Shown here: in pieces, positions 6,365 to 8,377 of the stretch
How positions within the stretch are numbered: the first letter of the stretch is position 1
How the letters are laid out: each line of letters begins with the position of its first letter
Source of the DNA: Candidatus Cloacimonadota bacterium
GTDB lineage: Bacteria; Cloacimonadota; Cloacimonadia; Cloacimonadales; WRIO01
Length of the DNA: 8,377 nucleotides
Direction: 5' to 3'
Assembly (NCBI GenBank): GCA_009782695.1
Contig: WRIO01000034.1
Coordinates: forward strand, 1 to 8,377
The notes under the pieces: model-generated
What the model was told of the DNA's origin: nothing
Seen by the model: the letters and a program-made list of their open reading frames with translations, nothing else
Database searches by the model: none
Made by a program: the position numbers and the translations under genes

Positions 6365-6806
6365 TTTCTAATCCTTCTAAATATTCATATATTTTCTCTA
6401 TATCGTCTGTCTTTGAAAAAAAGACCCGATTCATATCCTCGTGGAGCGTCCCAGATAGCAAATTTAACACTTTCATATATTCATTACCAGCTTTCTGCGG
6501 GATAGCAACCATAAATACTATGTTGACTGGTAGTCCGTCAAGCGAGTCAAACGGGACACCTTCCTCTAAAATATACACTGCCACTTTTAGTTCAGTGACA
6601 CAAGTATGTCGCCCATGCGGTAGCCCGATACCAAAGCCGATACCTGTGGACATTATATCCTCTCTGGTCAGAAGAGCAGACAAAAAGCTTTCCTTGTCCG
6701 TGACTATCCCTTGCTGACAAAGATCTTCTACCATAGCCTCAAATAGTGATTTCTTGTCTGAAAAAGCCATCTTTACCTTTATCAGGTTTATATCGAATAT
6801 GTTCAT
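6354..6806 (-). CDS. PTS EIIA type-2 (fructose/mannitol/Ntr) domain protein
   Basis: A 150-residue single-domain cytoplasmic protein matching the PTS IIA type-2 fold in full. The phosphorylation site is H64 in G55-I-G-F-G-I-G-L-P-H64-G, preceded by T47-R-E-D-I, and the C-terminal half carries V-x-x-V-F-M-V-A-I-P and a leucine-rich helix (around 112-120), as in FruA-IIA and PtsN. No IIB or IIC permease, HPr or EI gene lies nearby, and there is no attached regulator domain, so a regulatory PtsN-like role is more likely than sugar uptake, though uptake with partners elsewhere cannot be excluded. The ATG at 6806 overlaps the stop of the deaminase gene (ATGA) and has AAGGAG 5 nt upstream, so it is translationally coupled to it. 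Its 3' end overlaps the PorV-type gene by 11 bp. Confidence 0.9.
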   Translation of the reverse strand: MNIFDINLIKVKMAFSDKKSLFEAMVEDLCQQGIVTDKESFLSALLTREDIMSTGIGFGIGLPHGRHTCVTELKVAVYILEEGVPFDSLDGLPVNIVFMVAIPQKAGNEYMKVLNLLSGTLHEDMNRVFFSKTDDIEKIYEYLEGLENES

Positions 6807-8134
6807 CTATTCTCCTTTTTTAGAGCTTCTAATTCCGCTATCATTTTTTGTTTATTTTTATATGCATTGTCGAGTAGCTTTCCTTCATCTATGGTCGTCA
6901 ATTTGCCGTTTTGTAGCACACAGCGACCTGCTATCACCACATTTTGGATAGCTTGTCTATTCATGGAATAAATTAGGTATGAATATGGGTCATATACAGG
7001 CTGGCACGCAAAATTGTCCACATCGATACAGATAATATCTGCTGATTTACCTACCTCGATGCTGCCTGTGATGTCTCCCTTTCCAAGTGCTTTTGCTCCA
7101 TTTATAGTCGCCATCCTCACCAGCTGGCGAGTGGGTAGGAAGCTAGCATCAGAGTAAAAAGCCTTATACAATCTACCTGCTGTGGAAATCTCGTCTGCTA
7201 TGCTGAGAGTGTTATTACTTGCTGCACCATCTGTGCCTATGCTGATATTCGCTCCGTGGTCTATATAATCTTTTATAGGCGCTATACCGCTGGCTAGTTT
7301 TAGGTTCGAATGTAGATTTATAGACACAGAACAAGGCTTGTTTTCTATCAAAGTAAAATCATTGTTATCGAGCCAAACCCCGTGAGCAAAAAGCATCGGC
7401 TGGTCAAAAGCTCCCAAATCATAGACAAATTTTATGGGAGATTTCCCATATTGATCGCGGCAGTTTTTCACTTCTATGGCAGTTTCGGACAGGTGAGTGT
7501 GCAATATCAGATGATTTTCACAGGCGATAGCGATAGCTTTTTCCCATTGATCCCGCGATGTAGTATATACAGAGTGAACTGCCAAACTATAGTCCACTAA
7601 ATGATTTTCTTTTTCGGTGTCTACCGCCTTTTGCACACTTTCGGTTGTGTGGTCGATATCTTTTAGCAGGTCAAATATCAGTAGACCCAGGTTTGCTCTG
7701 ATGCCTATTTCATTGCAAGCTTTGGCTGTCTGCTCCGGGTAAAAATACATGTCATTAAAGAAGGTGATGCCATTTTTCACCATCTCAGCTATGCCGTGTA
7801 GAGATGACTCATAAACAAATTCCTGTGTGATACAGCGTTTTTCACAGGGCCAGATATAGTCATTTAGCCAGCTTTCCAGTGGCAGATCATCTGCTATCCC
7901 CCGCAAATAAGACATTCCGATATGAGTGTGTGTATTTACAAAGCCTGGCATCACTATTTGTTTGCGAGCATCGATAGTGGGGATATTGGGGTAAAGCCTG
8001 TCGCAAATCTCTATATCTATGATACTGATTATCTTACCACCATCTATCAAGATAGCTTTATTCTGTAGGACAGTGTCGTCCTCGTCCACTGTCAGTAGCG
8101 TCCCCGCTTTGATGATCATATCTATTTTTTGCAT
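6803..8134 (-). CDS. mtaD: MTA/SAH deaminase-type amidohydrolase
   Basis: A 443-residue metal-dependent amidohydrolase of the MtaD/TrzA group, at typical length. The metal ligands are H69 and H71 (T-H-T-H), H214 (L-H-T-H-L-S-E-T) and D302 (G-T-D-G-A-A-S-N-N). E98, H187 and E217 line up with substrate-binding residues of the Thermotoga maritima enzyme TM0936, at constant offset up to H214; H251 and D302 keep their mutual spacing after an apparent small insertion. The expected reaction is deamination of 5'-methylthioadenosine and S-adenosylhomocysteine to the inosine forms, part of SAM by-product salvage in the cytoplasm. One odd point is residues 271-277, S-I-N-L-H-S-N, where the usual H-x-P-x-S-N motif has lost His and Pro. 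ATG 8134 is used, with only a weak AGGT about 10 nt upstream; ATG 8122 is possible. It is the first gene of the long unit. Confidence 0.9.
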   Translation of the reverse strand: MQKIDMIIKAGTLLTVDEDDTVLQNKAILIDGGKIISIIDIEICDRLYPNIPTIDARKQIVMPGFVNTHTHIGMSYLRGIADDLPLESWLNDYIWPCEKRCITQEFVYESSLHGIAEMVKNGITFFNDMYFYPEQTAKACNEIGIRANLGLLIFDLLKDIDHTTESVQKAVDTEKENHLVDYSLAVHSVYTTSRDQWEKAIAIACENHLILHTHLSETAIEVKNCRDQYGKSPIKFVYDLGAFDQPMLFAHGVWLDNNDFTLIENKPCSVSINLHSNLKLASGIAPIKDYIDHGANISIGTDGAASNNTLSIADEISTAGRLYKAFYSDASFLPTRQLVRMATINGAKALGKGDITGSIEVGKSADIICIDVDNFACQPVYDPYSYLIYSMNRQAIQNVVIAGRCVLQNGKLTTIDEGKLLDNAYKNKQKMIAELEALKKENR

Positions 8135-8377
8135 ACTTTACTCAACCTATAAAAGAAACACATTTTGGCTAAAATCGTTACTTTTTTTATTTTTAAAAAA
8201 CAAAGGACACCACAAAAATGATGTGGGTGATATGTCTGCTTCGCAGAATGTGAAGGATGTGTTTACTTCAACTTTCAACGAGCGAAGCTCCTCAGCTTCG
8301 CCAGCGTTCTCGTCAGTGCGAAGCACATTGCTATTAGTAACTCACAACGAAGTTGGACTGTCCGTGCGGAGCACACC
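8135..8377. other. Non-coding stretch upstream of the deaminase gene
   Basis: No convincing gene is present on either strand. The part next to the deaminase gene (8161-8205) is very AT-rich, with T7, T5 and A6 runs; a promoter for the long minus-strand unit should lie here, but I see no clear -35/-10 pair. From 8235 to the right edge the composition changes to more GC and the DNA is filled with short perfect hairpins. No SAM or SAH riboswitch motif was recognised. Confidence 0.6.
8235..8374. repeat. Cluster of triloop mini-hairpins (GAA/GGA loop)
   Basis: Five perfect inverted repeats with 4-5 bp stems and 3-nt loops lie within 140 bp: TCTGC-TTC-GCAGA (8235-8247), GAGC-GAA-GCTC (8280-8290), GTGC-GAA-GCAC (8316-8326), CAAC-GAA-GTTG (8345-8355) and GTGC-GGA-GCAC (8364-8374). 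The four right-hand ones carry a G-N-A loop closed by C-G on the plus strand; the first has the same loop on the minus strand. Stem bases differ between copies while pairing and loop are kept. The second can alternatively pair GCGAAGCT (8282-8289) with AGCTTCGC (8294-8301) across a CCTC loop. d(GCGAAGC) is known as an unusually stable DNA mini-hairpin, and that core is present at 8282-8288 and 8318-8324. Confidence 0.6.

Noticed and set aside
8218..8253. Plus-strand leader peptide of 11 codons after AAAGGA
   Set aside because: Too short, crosses the first mini-hairpin, and no plus-strand gene follows within the window.
8285..8317. Hammerhead ribozyme-like CTGACGAG ... CGAAG on the minus strand
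   Set aside because: The core needs GAAA after stem II and a pairing stem II; here it reads GAAG and the intervening bases do not pair.
8258..8338. Plus-strand 26-codon open frame through the hairpin cluster
   Set aside because: The AAGG lies directly against the ATG, the peptide resembles nothing, and the palindromes explain the sequence better.
8135..8377. CRISPR array or integron attC site
   Set aside because: No direct repeat of constant length with regular spacers, and no attC R/L box pairs; only short palindromes of differing stems.

Overview
The window comes from a low-to-moderate GC, Gram-negative bacterium, most likely an anaerobic member of the FCB superphylum; Candidatus Cloacimonadota is my best but unproven guess. 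The signs are a PorV/PorQ-type outer membrane protein, a second outer membrane barrel, an RlpA lipoprotein, an Fn3-type secreted protein, and a geranylgeranyl-reductase gene beside a small 2[4Fe-4S] ferredoxin. All ten genes I can support lie on the minus strand. The long plus-strand frames are antisense shadows.

Layout, read 5'->3' on the minus strand (right to left): a 243-bp non-coding stretch (8135-8377) holds a cluster of tiny triloop hairpins. Then follow an MTA/SAH-type deaminase (8134-6803), a PTS IIA-like protein (6806-6354), a PorV-family protein (6364-5420), RlpA (5406-4957), an outer membrane barrel (4945-3728), a 2[4Fe-4S] ferredoxin (3717-3544), a geranylgeranyl reductase-family flavoprotein (3551-2334), a SEC59/VTE5-type lipid kinase (2291-1641) and a coiled-coil, FlgN-like protein (1580-795). 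Gaps are -11 to +60 bp, so these nine genes look like one long transcription unit with several translational couplings. After a 182-bp gap containing a good sigma70-type promoter, the 5' part of a secreted Fn3-domain protein runs off the left edge (612-1).

How they may work together: the ferredoxin-reductase-kinase trio reads as an isoprenoid-lipid module, in which ferredoxin supplies electrons to saturate a polyprenyl chain and the kinase phosphorylates a polyprenol-like alcohol. The three upstream envelope genes (PorV-like, RlpA, barrel) share the unit, so the theme is the cell envelope, with a nucleoside-salvage deaminase and a PTS-like regulator at the head. The most interesting points are the lipid module, the hairpin cluster at the right edge, and two odd gene starts: the kinase has its Shine-Dalgarno placed before an ATT, and the Fn3 gene has its Shine-Dalgarno and ATG out of frame across a G6 run. 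No tRNA, rRNA, CRISPR array, transposase or phage gene was seen.
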